A DNA stretch of 64,000 nt, from positions 434,001 to 498,000 of the forward strand of contig CAJTFO010000002.1 in NCBI GenBank assembly GCA_910575755.1, written 5' to 3'. Of this stretch, positions 44,666 to 54,193 are shown one piece after another. The position numbers and the translations under genes were made by a program. The notes beneath the pieces were generated by a model. That model did not search any database and had not been told where the DNA came from. It saw only the letters and a program-made list of their open reading frames with translations. Numbering within the stretch: position 1 is the stretch's first letter; each line of letters begins with the position of its first letter. This DNA is from Desulfovibrionaceae bacterium. Its GTDB lineage: Bacteria; Desulfobacterota; Desulfovibrionia; Desulfovibrionales; Desulfovibrionaceae.

Positions 44666-46075
44666 ATGAGAATAATGCAACTTACTACGGCTCATCCCGA
44701 CTATTTAAAATTATTGCATAAAAAAAACAGAAATGCAGTGACTCACAAGCAATGCATTGATAATTTTTTACGGGATTATTATTGGGCTGGGCATATTCTC
44801 ACCCCTGAACTTGAAAAATTGGGGCATGAAACTTTTCTGGCAATCCCTGTGGATAATCACAGCCAGGCCGTATGGTGCCGGGATGTTGGCATTGAGACCA
44901 GGCCGGGCCCCTCTTTCGCTCTTGAGGTTATCGTATATCAAATTTCACTGTTTCAGCCGGATGTGTTGTATGTTACCATTCCTCAAATCATAGATGACAG
45001 AGTTCTGACTCTTCTTCCCAAGCGACCTCGCCTTGTTATTGGCTGGAATGCCTCTCTTACTGCCCATGATAAAAGTTGGACAGAATATGACATAATGCTG
45101 TCAAGTCATCCGTTCTGTATGGATGCTTCAATAAAACTTGGTGCAAAATGTTGTGAATATTTTTATCCTGGATTTCCTGAAGAGTTTAATGATAATTATA
45201 ATTCAAAATCATATTATAATGATGTTGCATTTTCAGGATATTGGACAGGAACGCATGTTTATAGAAACAACATCCTACGCAATCTTTTATTAGATTTTAA
45301 GCATACAAAATATAATCTTGCATACTATCTTTCCTTCATGCCTGACGCGCCAGAGTATCCACCCGAAATTCTTGAAATAAACCGGGGTTCAATTTGGGGC
45401 AAGGCCATGTTCAGGGCTCTTTCCGCCAGCAAGATTGTGCTGAACGCCTATACGGATCTTGACAACGGGCCGCAAAATATCAGCCCGAATATGCGCCAAA
45501 TGGAAACCACGGGTTCGGGAGCGCTTCTTCTGACGCAAGCCTCTCCCAATCTCGCGGCCTTCTTTGAGCCGGGCAAGGAAGTGGAAACCTTTGCTGATTA
45601 CAATGAGCTCAAAGAAAAGACGCTTTTTTACCTGAATCATGAAAAAGAACGCCAGGATATTGCCCAGGCGGGGCAAAGGGCCTGTATCACCCGCTATAAT
45701 TTGCGATTGCGCGCTGAAGCCTTCATGAACTGTGTACATCGTCATCTCCGTATAGGGGCCATACCGGGCGACAGCCTGGTTCGAATTCTGCAGACGTCGG
45801 ATGCTCAGACTATCCCATTTGAAATACAACAAAAAATTATAGAGCTTGCTGCTTATGGGCCTGATGACGCGAGAGAGAGTATCCTGCCGTATTGTCGGCA
45901 TCTGGCTCCTGAGCGGCTCATGGGTCTGAATTTTGCCTCTGCAAAGCAGAGCCTGGCTGAAGGCGATACCGCGACGGCCATGGAACTGCTGAAAGCGGAG
46001 CTTGAATTTTGGCCGCAAAATGACCCTGCGAGGGAACTGCTCTCGAAACTGTATTGCCTGCCACAAGATTGCTGA
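44666..46075 (+). CDS. CgeB-like glycosyltransferase with mosaic base composition
   Basis: A 469-residue protein resembling the CgeB/GT1-like group. The N-terminal half has a Rossmann-like start (MRIMQLTTAHPDYLKLLHKK). The middle has VLNAYTDLDNGPQNISPNMR and METTGSGALLLTQASPNLAA, equivalent to the family's E-x-x-x-x-G loop. The last 110 residues are helical, possibly TPR-like. DNA up to about 45380 is strongly AT-rich while the rest is GC-rich like the genome, suggesting a recombined gene. The ribosome binding site is weak. It is related to, but distinct from, the protein at 18865-20610. Confidence 0.78.
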   Translation: MRIMQLTTAHPDYLKLLHKKNRNAVTHKQCIDNFLRDYYWAGHILTPELEKLGHETFLAIPVDNHSQAVWCRDVGIETRPGPSFALEVIVYQISLFQPDVLYVTIPQIIDDRVLTLLPKRPRLVIGWNASLTAHDKSWTEYDIMLSSHPFCMDASIKLGAKCCEYFYPGFPEEFNDNYNSKSYYNDVAFSGYWTGTHVYRNNILRNLLLDFKHTKYNLAYYLSFMPDAPEYPPEILEINRGSIWGKAMFRALSASKIVLNAYTDLDNGPQNISPNMRQMETTGSGALLLTQASPNLAAFFEPGKEVETFADYNELKEKTLFYLNHEKERQDIAQAGQRACITRYNLRLRAEAFMNCVHRHLRIGAIPGDSLVRILQTSDAQTIPFEIQQKIIELAAYGPDDARESILPYCRHLAPERLMGLNFASAKQSLAEGDTATAMELLKAELEFWPQNDPARELLSKLYCLPQDC

Positions 46076-46257
46076 TTACGCGCAATTCTCAGCGTTTTTC
46101 AGCACCCGATGGGGCATTGAATGATGGAGTACGAGCGCGGAATGGTCTGGCACGCTTTTGGCGCGGTGGAGATATCAAATAGCAGAAGAACGAATGCTGG
46201 TGGCGGCAGCAGTATCTTGTTCCTCCCATCACGATACTGCTGCACAAATTTGCACAT

Positions 46258-47376
46258 CTATTCCGCAAAAGTTTTTTTGACCGTCGCCTGCATCCGGTAT
46301 TGGCAACAGAGCTTGTGGAAGAGTCGCTTCTGATCCGCAACCGGATCTTTCAAACTGACGAGCTGCGGATAACGCCGCGCAAGAAAGCCTGTGGCTTTTT
46401 CCAGTGAGCGGCACGGAACCGCAACACTTTTGGCAAGCAGCAGATACTGTAAGGCAAAATAGCGCTCCGCCAGAATCAAATGAGTGTCTTGTGTCGCCGA
46501 GGACGCGGCCAGGGCGGCGGCCTTGAGCATGGCGCGGGCCGATTCTTCCAGCAGCTTCAGCGCAAAACGCGGCGTGTTCCGCAACAGGTTGCAGGCGCTG
46601 CCGATGGTTCCCGCGGCGTGCGCCAGCCAGCCATAAAACTTGCCGGCCCGCGGGAAATCCGGCCTGCTTTCCAGCAGCATGCTGATTTTGAAGCGCAGAG
46701 CGCCGTCATGGGCCAACTGGCGGGACATCTGGCTGGTCATGCTTTGTCCATGCTGCCGGTAAATGACCAGACCGTCGGTATTGCCGCTGAAACGCTTGCC
46801 TGAGGCAGCGCAACGCAGCCAGTAGTCCTGGTCTTCGCAGGCCCTGAGTTCGGGATCAAAAAAGCCCACCTCGCGCGCGGCACGGGCGCGCAGCATAAAG
46901 GTGTGTACCGGCGAGATGTTGCTGTGACACAAGTGCATATCCAGATGGGCGCATTTGAGGGGCCATAAATAATTTGCGTTCTGCTCCTCCTGCTTTTCAA
47001 AGACCTGAAGACTCAGACAGACGCTGACATCCAGTTCGGGATGGGCGGCGAAATTGGCCAGATGGCTGCGCAGGGTGTGGGCGGTCAGGAGGTCGTCGGC
47101 GTCAAGAAAAACCAGAAAATCTCCCTGCGCGGCGCGCATGCCGGTGTTGCGCGCCGCGGACAGGCCCTGGTTTTCCTGATGAATATAGTGAATGGACGCC
47201 CCCAGCCCCCGGGCAACGGCGGCGGTGTCGTCTGTGGATCCGTCGTCCACGACAATGATTTCTGCTGCCGGGCCGTCTTTTTGCTGGCGCAGCACGCTGT
47301 GTACGGCCTCAGGCAAAAAACGGGCGTAATTGTAACAGGGAATGACGACCGAAACGAGCGGCGATTGATGTGCCAT
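46258..47376 (-). CDS. Glycosyltransferase family 2
   Basis: A 372-residue enzyme. The GT-A core is clear: VSVVIPCYNYARFLPEAVHS, AEIIVVDDGSTDDTAAVARG, NQGLSAARNTGMRAAQGDFL and the metal-binding FLDADD. After about residue 240 comes a helical region of unknown role. The frame is open 32 codons further, but that would run into rfbC; MAHQSP starts 11 bases after the rfbC stop and matches the fold boundary. It is the last gene of the rfbB-rfbA-rfbC run, so it may add rhamnose or another sugar to a surface glycan. Confidence 0.9.
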   Translation of the reverse strand: MAHQSPLVSVVIPCYNYARFLPEAVHSVLRQQKDGPAAEIIVVDDGSTDDTAAVARGLGASIHYIHQENQGLSAARNTGMRAAQGDFLVFLDADDLLTAHTLRSHLANFAAHPELDVSVCLSLQVFEKQEEQNANYLWPLKCAHLDMHLCHSNISPVHTFMLRARAAREVGFFDPELRACEDQDYWLRCAASGKRFSGNTDGLVIYRQHGQSMTSQMSRQLAHDGALRFKISMLLESRPDFPRAGKFYGWLAHAAGTIGSACNLLRNTPRFALKLLEESARAMLKAAALAASSATQDTHLILAERYFALQYLLLAKSVAVPCRSLEKATGFLARRYPQLVSLKDPVADQKRLFHKLCCQYRMQATVKKTFAE

Positions 47377-47387
47377 ATCCGTTTTGT

Positions 47388-47933
47388 TCAGCGGTATTTG
47401 GGACAAGCGGTGAAAGAAAGGCCTTCCCGGTCTTTGGATGAGATGATCGGGCCCTGGGCGGACAAGGGCCATCTGATGTCCAGAGCCGGCTCGTCCCAGA
47501 GCAGGCAGTGCTCATCTTCAGGCGCATAGTATGTTGTGCATTTGTAGACGAATTCCGCTTCCGGGCTCAATACCAGAAAACCGTGGGCAAAACCGGGCGG
47601 AACCCAGAGCATATGCCGGTTTGCATCATCCAGCAGCGCCGAGAAGCTCTGGCCGAATGTGGGGGAAGAGGCCCGCAGGTCCACGGCCACATCGTACACT
47701 TGTCCCCGAATCACCCGCACCAGTTTTCCCTGGGGATGCTCAAGCTGATAATGCAGGCCGCGCAGGACATTTTGGCGGGATTTGCTGTGGTTGTCCTGCA
47801 CAAAGACATGATGGCCGCACTGAGCTTCAAATTCATTCTGGCGGAAAGTTTCCATAAAAAAACCGCGTTCATCGCCATGCACAGCGGGAATCATCAGCAC
47901 GGGGCCGTTGGGGGTCAGAGGTTTGAATTCCAT
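47388..47933 (-). CDS. rfbC: dTDP-4-dehydrorhamnose 3,5-epimerase
   Basis: A 181-residue cupin enzyme for the third step of dTDP-L-rhamnose synthesis. It has the family blocks DERGFFMETFRQNEFEAQ, QDNHSKSRQNVLRGLHYQ (catalytic His in RGLHYQ) and PPGFAHGFLVLSPEAEFVYK. Length is normal. It is eleven bases downstream of rfbA on the same strand and followed by a GT2. The downstream reductase rfbD is not in this cluster. Confidence 0.96.
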   Translation of the reverse strand: MEFKPLTPNGPVLMIPAVHGDERGFFMETFRQNEFEAQCGHHVFVQDNHSKSRQNVLRGLHYQLEHPQGKLVRVIRGQVYDVAVDLRASSPTFGQSFSALLDDANRHMLWVPPGFAHGFLVLSPEAEFVYKCTTYYAPEDEHCLLWDEPALDIRWPLSAQGPIISSKDREGLSFTACPKYR

Positions 47934-47944
47934 ACGTTCTCCGC

Positions 47945-48820
47945 TCAGCGTGTTTGCAGCAGGCGCAAGAGGTATTGTCCGTAACCGGTTTTAGCGAAAT
48001 ACCGTCCGGCCTGTTCCATGGTCGCGTCGTCTATCCAGCCCTGCCGCCAGGCTATTTCCTCCAGGCAGGCCACCTTGAGCCCCTGGCGTTCCTCAATGGT
48101 CTGCACATAGGCCGAGGCTTCCAGCAGGCTGCCGTGCGTGCCTGTGTCCAGCCAGGCGAAACCGCGCCCCAGCTTTTCCACGCGCAGTTGCCCGCGTTCA
48201 AGATACGCCTGGTTGACGCTGGTGATTTCCAGCTCATTGCGTGCCGAGGGTTTGATGGCCCTGGCCACGTCCACTACGCTGTGGTCATAGAAATACAGTC
48301 CGGTGACGGCAAAGGGCGACTGCGGTTTGGCCGGCTTTTCCTCAATGGAGATGGCGTTGCCGGCATCGTCGAAGCTCACCACGCCGAACCGTTCCGGGTC
48401 TTTGACCATATAACCGAAAATGGTGGCTCCCTGCTGTCGGGAAGCGGCACGCAGCAGTTTTTCCGTAAAGTGCTGACCATGAAAAATGTTGTCTCCCAGA
48501 ATCAGACAGACCGGCGAGGAGGCCAGAAACTCTTCCCCGATAAGAAAAGCCTGGGCAATGCCCGCCGGCTCCGGCTGCACGGCATAGCTCAGGTTCAGGC
48601 CGAAACGGGAACCATCACCCAGCAGGCGCTGGTACTGCGGCAGATCCAGTGGCGTGGATATGAGCAATATGTCCCGGATGCCCGCCAGCATGAGCACGGA
48701 CATGGGGTAATAAATCATGGGCTTGTCATAGACAGGCAGGAGCTGTTTGGACACGCCCAGGGTGATGGGGTGCAGGCGCGTGCCTGTGCCGCCGGCCAGA
48801 ACAATGCCTTTGTAGTTCAT
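47945..48820 (-). CDS. rfbA: Glucose-1-phosphate thymidylyltransferase
   Basis: A 291-residue nucleotidyltransferase making dTDP-glucose. The nucleotide loop [16 protein letters not shown] starts at residue 5, with [27 protein letters not shown] and the product-site [20 protein letters not shown] all present. The start MNYKGI follows GAGGG; the 24 codons in front of it overlap rfbB and are not used. Order rfbB-rfbA-rfbC with 11-base gaps indicates one operon. Confidence 0.97.
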   Translation of the reverse strand: MNYKGIVLAGGTGTRLHPITLGVSKQLLPVYDKPMIYYPMSVLMLAGIRDILLISTPLDLPQYQRLLGDGSRFGLNLSYAVQPEPAGIAQAFLIGEEFLASSPVCLILGDNIFHGQHFTEKLLRAASRQQGATIFGYMVKDPERFGVVSFDDAGNAISIEEKPAKPQSPFAVTGLYFYDHSVVDVARAIKPSARNELEITSVNQAYLERGQLRVEKLGRGFAWLDTGTHGSLLEASAYVQTIEERQGLKVACLEEIAWRQGWIDDATMEQAGRYFAKTGYGQYLLRLLQTR

Positions 48821-48831
48821 GCTTGTTTCCC

Positions 48832-49911
48832 TCAGACCTGTGTTCCCAGGCGCTCGCAGCGGTAGCTGCCGTCCAGTATGGCCCGCCACCACGCCTCATT
48901 GTCCAGATACCAGCGTACGGTCTTGCGCAGGCCGGTGGCAAATGTTTCCCGTGGTCGCCAGCCCAGTTCCGTGGCAATTTTGGAGGCGTCTATGGCATAG
49001 CGTCCGTCATGGCCCGGCCGGTCGCGCACAAAGCGGATCAGCTCTTCATAGCGGCTGACGCCTTGCGGTTTTTGCGGGGCCATTTCTTCCAATATGTCGC
49101 AAATGGCGCGCACCACATCGATGTTGCGCCGTTCGCAATGTCCGCCCACGGCGTAGGTTTCGCCCACGCGTCCATGCGCCAGAACCAGCAGCAGGGCCCG
49201 CACATGATCTTCCACATGAAGCCAGTCGCGAATCTGGCCGCCGTCGCCATAGACGGGCAGTTCCCGTCCGGCCAGGGCGTTGAGAATGGTCAGGGGAATG
49301 AGTTTTTCCGGAAACTGGCGTGGACCGTAATTGTTGGAACAATTCGTCACCAGCGTGGGCAGGCCGTAAGTGCGCTGCCAGGCCCGTACCAGATGGTCCG
49401 AAGCCGCCTTGCTGGCCGAATAGGGCGAACTGGGTGCGTAGGGCGTTTTTTCAGTGAAGAAATCCTCGCCGCCGCTCAGATCGCCGAAAACCTCATCGGT
49501 GGAGATGTGATGGAAGCGAAAATCCCTGGCTTTGGCCGGGGCTGTGGCGAGGAGGCTTTTCCAGTAGCGGCGGGCCTCTTCCAGCAGAATGAACGTGCCG
49601 CGCACATTGGTTTCAAGAAAAGCCGCCGGACTGTCGATGGAACGATCCACATGGCTTTCCGCAGCCAGGTGCATGACCGCGTCCGGTTCAAAAATTTCAA
49701 AGGCCGCGCGCATGGCCGCGGCATCCGCAATATCGGCCTGGATGAAATGATAGCGCGGGCTGTCCGCCACATCGGTCAGAGAGGCGGGATTGCCGGAGTA
49801 GGTGAGCTTATCCACATTGACCACGCGCCAGGCGCTGGCCGCAAGCACTTCACGAACCACGGCCGAACCGATGAAGCCCGCGCCGCCCGTAACCAGAAGA
49901 GTATGTGTCAT
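48832..49911 (-). CDS. rfbB: dTDP-glucose 4,6-dehydratase
   Basis: A 359-residue short-chain dehydrogenase-type enzyme for the second step of dTDP-rhamnose synthesis. It has the NAD loop [15 protein letters not shown] at the N-terminus, [24 protein letters not shown], the [12 protein letters not shown] catalytic Tyr-Lys, and [18 protein letters not shown]. The upstream frame continues to 50364 but overlaps the dctM gene; [10 protein letters not shown] is the natural start. It is the first gene of rfbB-rfbA-rfbC-GT2. Confidence 0.97.
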   Translation of the reverse strand: MTHTLLVTGGAGFIGSAVVREVLAASAWRVVNVDKLTYSGNPASLTDVADSPRYHFIQADIADAAAMRAAFEIFEPDAVMHLAAESHVDRSIDSPAAFLETNVRGTFILLEEARRYWKSLLATAPAKARDFRFHHISTDEVFGDLSGGEDFFTEKTPYAPSSPYSASKAASDHLVRAWQRTYGLPTLVTNCSNNYGPRQFPEKLIPLTILNALAGRELPVYGDGGQIRDWLHVEDHVRALLLVLAHGRVGETYAVGGHCERRNIDVVRAICDILEEMAPQKPQGVSRYEELIRFVRDRPGHDGRYAIDASKIATELGWRPRETFATGLRKTVRWYLDNEAWWRAILDGSYRCERLGTQV

Positions 49912-49949
49912 CAAATCTTCCCGTGGAACAAACTGTTGACTGTCAGAAC

Positions 49950-49978
49950 ATGATAGCAAAATCCGTTCCGCAAGGCAA
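49950..49978 (-). promoter_or_regulatory. Possible sigma-70 promoter of the rfb operon
   Basis: On the minus strand TTGCCT, a 17-base spacer and TATCAT, giving a leader of about 32 bases before rfbB. Confidence 0.4.
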
Positions 49979-50015
49979 AGCGCGCGGCATGGCTGTGCGT
50001 CAGCGCATGCCCGCG

Positions 50016-51314
50016 TCACGCCAGGCCCAGCAGGCGCGGCAGAAAGGTGGAAAGCTGGGGAAAGAGTATAATAATGACCAGGGCCAGCAGGGAGGCGAAA
50101 ATCAGAGGCAGGGCGGCTTTGCTGATCTGTTCCATGCTCAGTCCGCTGATGTTGGCGCCCACATACAGATTGACCGCCACGGGCGGCGTCACCTGGCCCA
50201 CGGCCAGATTGACCGTCATCATGATGCCGAACCAGATGGGATCCCACTGGAAGTGGGCCATGATGGGCAGCAGGAAGGGCAGAAAGACATAGTAAATGGA
50301 AATGGCGTCCAGCAGCATGCCGGCCAGCAGCAGCATGATGTTGATCATCAGCAGTATGATCCACTGATTGTCCGACACGGAAAGCATCGCCGCCGAGCCT
50401 TTTTCCAGCAGGCCCACAGTGGACGCCACCCAGGAATAGAGGCCGGCGCAGGTCACTACAATCATCACCACGGCTGTGGCGCGCATGCTGGCGGAGAAAA
50501 TGTCAAACAGCTTGCTGAAGCTGTTGATGGTCTTGTAAATGAACACGCCCACGAAAAGGCCGTAAAACACGGCCACCGCCGCGGCCTCGGTGGGGGTGAA
50601 CACGCCGCCGTAAATGCCGCCGAGAATGACCACCGGCGTCATGACGCCCCAGAACGCCTCGCGAAAGGCCTTGCCCAGGGGCTGGCCGCGCCTTGCGCCG
50701 CGATAGTCCTTTTTGTGCGAAATGATCAGCACCGCTCCCATGATGAACAGGGCCACAATGACGCCGGGAATGAAGCCCGCCGCAAACAGGGCGGGAACCG
50801 AAACATTGGCCACGCCGCCATAAACAATAAAGGCGATGCTTGGCGGAATGACGATGGCCAGGCCTGAAGAGACGGACACCGTGGCCGCGGCAAAGCTCTT
50901 GTCGTAACCGGCCAGAGCCATGCCCGGAATCAGAATCAGCCCCAGAGCGGCCACAGTGGCCGGGCCCGAACCGCTCACCGCGCCCCAGAAGGTGGCCACG
51001 GCCACAGTGGCCACAGCCATGCCGCCGGTCATGGAGCCGGTCAGCGCTTCCATCAGGGCCACGATGCGCGCCGCGATGCCCGCGCGCTCCATGATATAGC
51101 CAGCCAGGATGAAGAAGGGGATGGCCAGAAGGGGAAATTTGGCGATGCCCGCGAAAAAGTTGTAGGAAAGCATGCTGAAGCCCATGTCCCATTTCCAGAC
51201 GACCACCAGGGCCGCGAAACCCAGGGAAAGGGCGATGGGCGTCCGCAGCAGCAGGGGGATCAGAAAGAGCGTGAGCAGCCAGAAGGCGGGGTCGTGAAAC
51301 AGCGTCGTTTCCAT
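50016..51314 (-). CDS. dctM: TRAP transporter large permease (DctM)
   Basis: A 432-residue inner-membrane protein with about 12 helices, the ion-coupled channel of a TRAP uptake system. Family blocks include [40 protein letters not shown] with [16 protein letters not shown], and the C-terminal [20 protein letters not shown]. It is the last gene after dctP and dctQ, eight bases after dctQ. Substrate class (probably a carboxylate) follows from the family; the exact ligand is unknown. Confidence 0.95.
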   Translation of the reverse strand: METTLFHDPAFWLLTLFLIPLLLRTPIALSLGFAALVVVWKWDMGFSMLSYNFFAGIAKFPLLAIPFFILAGYIMERAGIAARIVALMEALTGSMTGGMAVATVAVATFWGAVSGSGPATVAALGLILIPGMALAGYDKSFAAATVSVSSGLAIVIPPSIAFIVYGGVANVSVPALFAAGFIPGVIVALFIMGAVLIISHKKDYRGARRGQPLGKAFREAFWGVMTPVVILGGIYGGVFTPTEAAAVAVFYGLFVGVFIYKTINSFSKLFDIFSASMRATAVVMIVVTCAGLYSWVASTVGLLEKGSAAMLSVSDNQWIILLMINIMLLLAGMLLDAISIYYVFLPFLLPIMAHFQWDPIWFGIMMTVNLAVGQVTPPVAVNLYVGANISGLSMEQISKAALPLIFASLLALVIIILFPQLSTFLPRLLGLA

Positions 51315-51322
51315 GGGCGTCC

Positions 51323-51793
51323 CTAGTATTTGCCTGAGCGCAGGTCAGCGTATGCGCGTTGCAGCATGCGGAAAATGATCAGCAGGGAGAAAAGCGGCGT
51401 GGCGATGGTGTACCACCAGACCGGAACGCCCAGAGATTCGGAAATGGATTCCAGATCGTACTCGTCCAGCACTTCCAGCGCGCCTGTCCAGCACAGCGCC
51501 CCGAAAAAGGCGATGCAGAGCAGCATGCTCAGCCCGTAGCAGAGAAGGCGCGCGTTGCGCGGCAGCGCGTCGTACAGCAGGGTCATGCCCAGATGACCGC
51601 CTGTCCGGAAGGAGCGCGCCGTGCCCAGCAATACTATCCAGACAAAGAAATTGATGGTCAGTTCCTCGGTCCAGGCAAAAGAAAAAGACGTGCAGTAGCG
51701 CACGATCACGTTGATGAAGGCGATGCTTACCATGACCGCCAGCAACAGCGACCCCAGAATTTCCTCAAAGCGCGTATCCAGAAAACGCCACAT
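51323..51793 (-). CDS. dctQ: TRAP transporter small permease (DctQ)
   Basis: A 156-residue four-helix membrane subunit that stabilises DctM. Its characteristic segment is FSFAWTEELTINFFVWIVLL with GTARSFRTGGHLGMTLL after it. An in-frame GTG lies four codons upstream, but GGAG sits six bases before the ATG used here. It lies 82 bases after dctP. Confidence 0.92.
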   Translation of the reverse strand: MWRFLDTRFEEILGSLLLAVMVSIAFINVIVRYCTSFSFAWTEELTINFFVWIVLLGTARSFRTGGHLGMTLLYDALPRNARLLCYGLSMLLCIAFFGALCWTGALEVLDEYDLESISESLGVPVWWYTIATPLFSLLIIFRMLQRAYADLRSGKY

Positions 51794-51875
51794 GCCGATC
51801 TCCACATGCCGGCGCGGAAGCCGGGGCCCGCCGTGAGCGGGTTTTCTCCGGCCCCCGCGCCATCATCTTCAGAAT

Positions 51876-52958
51876 CTATTTGACGGCGGCCATGTCCGCT
51901 TCAGCGGCCTTGACCAGATCCGGGCCGATCTTGGCGGTCCAGTCCTCGCGCACCTTTCGGGTGGCTTCGGAAAATGCGGCAATCTGTTCCGGGGTCAGCC
52001 GGGTGACGGTCATGCCCTGCTGTTCCATGCAGGCATAGGGGGCGGTCACGGCGGGCAGCTTGTCAATGCTCTTGAGATAGGCCAGGGAAGCCCCGTCATC
52101 CATGCCCAGACGGGAAAGGGCCTTGCCGTATTTTTCGGCCTGCGCGGCGCATTGGCTGAGCAGCTTCTGGTCCTCGGGGCTGAAGTTGCGCCAGACAGCG
52201 GGGTTCACGCCCATGAGCAGCGGGTCAATGATGTAGTGCCAGTCGCAGTGATACTTGTGAAAATCCCAGATTTTCAGAGGAATGTTGATGCCGTTGGTGG
52301 GATTTTCCTGCCCGTCCACCACGCCCTGCTGGAATCCGGTGGTGGCTTCGCTCCAGTTCATGTTCACGGGGTTGGCGCCCAGAGCGCGGAAGGTTTCAAT
52401 GAAAATGGGGCTGCCCACCACCCGGATCTTGAGTCCGTTCATATCCGCGGGGGTGGTGATGGGGCCTTTGCTGGTGGTCATTTCGCGGAAGCCGTTCTCG
52501 GCCCAGCCAATAATCTTCACGCCCTTTTTTTCAATGGCGTCCACCATCATCTGGCCGGATTTGCCTGCCATGATGGCGTCCATAGCCTTGTAACGGTCCG
52601 GCTGGACGGCCAGCAGAAAGGGCAGGGCCGTGAGGTTCAGCTCCTTGATCTGGGGGGACCAGTTGATGGTCGAAGCCAGCGCGAAGTCAATGGCCCCGTT
52701 GCGCAGCATCAGAAATTCGGAGGTCTGCTTGCCCGCCAGCAACTGGCTGGAGGGGTAAACCTTGATGTTGATGCGCCCCTGCGAACGGTCTCGCACCAGA
52801 TCGGCGAAATACGCGGCGGTCATGCCCCAGCCGGAGGTGGCGCCGGGCACCACGCTCAGCTTGTATTCGGCTTTGTAGGGGGCGGCCGCAGCCGGCAGGG
52901 GCGCGGTCAGCAGGCAGGCGCAGAGCGCCAGGGCGCTCCAGTATAAAAAGCGTTTCAT
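51876..52958 (-). CDS. dctP: TRAP transporter solute-binding protein (DctP)
   Basis: A 360-residue periplasmic receptor. The signal peptide (residues 1-24, MKRFLYWSALALCACLLTAP ending AAAA) is typical. The DctP fold blocks are visible: GKQTSEFLMLRNGAIDFALA, the substrate-contact Arg in LKIRVVGSPIFIETFRALGA, and EATTGFQQGVVDGQENPTNG. GAGGAGG precedes the ATG. The gene follows the AEC carrier by 67 bases. The substrate is probably a carboxylate or a sulfonate-like anion, but this cannot be read from sequence. Confidence 0.93.
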   Translation of the reverse strand: MKRFLYWSALALCACLLTAPLPAAAAPYKAEYKLSVVPGATSGWGMTAAYFADLVRDRSQGRINIKVYPSSQLLAGKQTSEFLMLRNGAIDFALASTINWSPQIKELNLTALPFLLAVQPDRYKAMDAIMAGKSGQMMVDAIEKKGVKIIGWAENGFREMTTSKGPITTPADMNGLKIRVVGSPIFIETFRALGANPVNMNWSEATTGFQQGVVDGQENPTNGINIPLKIWDFHKYHCDWHYIIDPLLMGVNPAVWRNFSPEDQKLLSQCAAQAEKYGKALSRLGMDDGASLAYLKSIDKLPAVTAPYACMEQQGMTVTRLTPEQIAAFSEATRKVREDWTAKIGPDLVKAAEADMAAVK

Positions 52959-53025
52959 CGTCAGAACCTCCTCAGTGATGATGTTTTTGCATTGTCTGAC
53001 CCCGGTTTGCAGGCGCGTCGGCATG

Positions 53026-53997
53026 TCAGAGCCGCGGCAGGATGACAATCAGCACAGGCAGCACCGCCGCGAGAGCCAGGGTGCTGAAAATCCAGCAGGC
53101 ATTGGCCAGGTCCAGATCCAGGCGGAACAGGGACGGCGGCACCAGGGCGGTCATGGCTACAGGCATGGCCGAGAGCACGGCCACCACCTTCAGGGGCAGG
53201 CCGTTGTCCACGTTTCCATAGCCGATGCCTTTGGCGAGGCCGATAACCAGCAGCGGCACGCCGACGAATTTTATAAGGCACACGGCCAGACTCTGGCGCG
53301 TGTAACGACCCAGGCTTGCCAGTTTCAGACTCAGGCCGATGGCGAACAGAAAAAGCACTGTGGCCAGAATCATGAAGCCGGAGGCAAGGGGCCCGCAGAA
53401 ATCCGGGCGGGGCACATGCAGCAGGTTGAGCGCAATGCCGAGCAGCAGGGCGCTGAGCACAACTTTCAAAATGGGATCAAAGCGCAGATTGCGGAAGGAG
53501 AGCCGCTGCCCGTCATTTTCCTGGCTGTACCAGCGGGCAATGGGAAAGGAAACGCTGAAATAGAACAGCTCTTCGCAAAGGCGGTACAGGGCCACCAGGG
53601 CAATGGCGCTTTCCCCCAGAAAAAGCACGCAGACCAGTGAGCCCACCGCGCCGATGTTGGTGAATGTGCCGCAGCAGTACAGGCTGCCGGTCTGGGCGCG
53701 GTCCAGCTTGAGCAGGCGGGCGAAAAGCAGGGCAAGCGCGCCGCCCCAGACCCAGGCGACCAGGCCCAGCAGCGGCAGGGCCAGCAGGCGCGTGTCCGGC
53801 GAGGGCAGACCCCAGAGGGACAGCATGGCGGATACGGGAATAAGCACAAAAACCGCCGTTGTCTGGAGGCTCTGGCGCGCAAGAATCACAGCTTCTCCGG
53901 AAAGGCGGATGCGCCCGGCCGCGACGGCATGCCGAAAAGCATAGCCCGCAGTCAGACTGACAAAAATGATCCCAAGTGTGAGCAGCAACCTGTCCAT
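53026..53997 (-). CDS. AEC-family transporter (auxin efflux carrier type)
   Basis: A 323-residue membrane protein with about ten helices arranged as two five-helix halves (LLLTLGIIFVSLTAGYAFRH; ILKVVLSALLLGIALNLL). Family marks are the central GTFTNIGAVGSLVCVLFLGE with Asn and Gly, and the end VAMTALVPPSLFRLDLDLAN. Such carriers often export or exchange malate or other anions. Start MDRLLL is chosen over an upstream frame that crosses the promoter. It heads an AEC-dctP-dctQ-dctM operon with its own sigma-70 promoter. The pairing hints at uptake and efflux of related anions. Confidence 0.88.
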   Translation of the reverse strand: MDRLLLTLGIIFVSLTAGYAFRHAVAAGRIRLSGEAVILARQSLQTTAVFVLIPVSAMLSLWGLPSPDTRLLALPLLGLVAWVWGGALALLFARLLKLDRAQTGSLYCCGTFTNIGAVGSLVCVLFLGESAIALVALYRLCEELFYFSVSFPIARWYSQENDGQRLSFRNLRFDPILKVVLSALLLGIALNLLHVPRPDFCGPLASGFMILATVLFLFAIGLSLKLASLGRYTRQSLAVCLIKFVGVPLLVIGLAKGIGYGNVDNGLPLKVVAVLSAMPVAMTALVPPSLFRLDLDLANACWIFSTLALAAVLPVLIVILPRL

Positions 53998-54058
53998 AAT
54001 AGTCCGGTCAGACAGTGAGGAAATTTCCCTCGCGGGGAGTGAAGCAAAAAGGCAAAAC

Positions 54059-54087
54059 AGAATATGTGCTTGCTGTCCTCTTGTCAA
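54059..54087 (-). promoter_or_regulatory. Sigma-70 promoter of the AEC-TRAP operon
   Basis: On the minus strand a perfect TTGACA, a 17-base spacer and TATTCT, about 62 bases before the AEC start. Confidence 0.6.
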
Positions 54088-54134
54088 AGCGGGAGGAGGA
54101 AGAGCCAGGGCAATAGCATGAGCTGCGATAACAG

Positions 54135-54184
54135 AATGAATTGAACACTCCACCGGCTTTAGCCGGCGGAGTGTTCAATTCATT
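54135..54184 (-). terminator. Near-perfect 23-bp inverted repeat after the YcaO gene
   Basis: Arms 54135-54157 and 54162-54184 with one mismatch and a TTTA/TAAA loop, starting ten bases past the YcaO stop. A GC-rich inner half and AT-rich outer half suit termination, although there is no clean T-run. It has the same arm and loop sizes as the repeat at 35780-35829 but a different sequence. Confidence 0.6.
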
Positions 54185-54193
54185 ACTACTCTC

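Noticed and set aside
48832..50364. Extended 510-codon frame for rfbB
   Set aside because: The first 151 codons overlap dctM out of frame and do not resemble any part of the dehydratase. The normal family start is at 49911.
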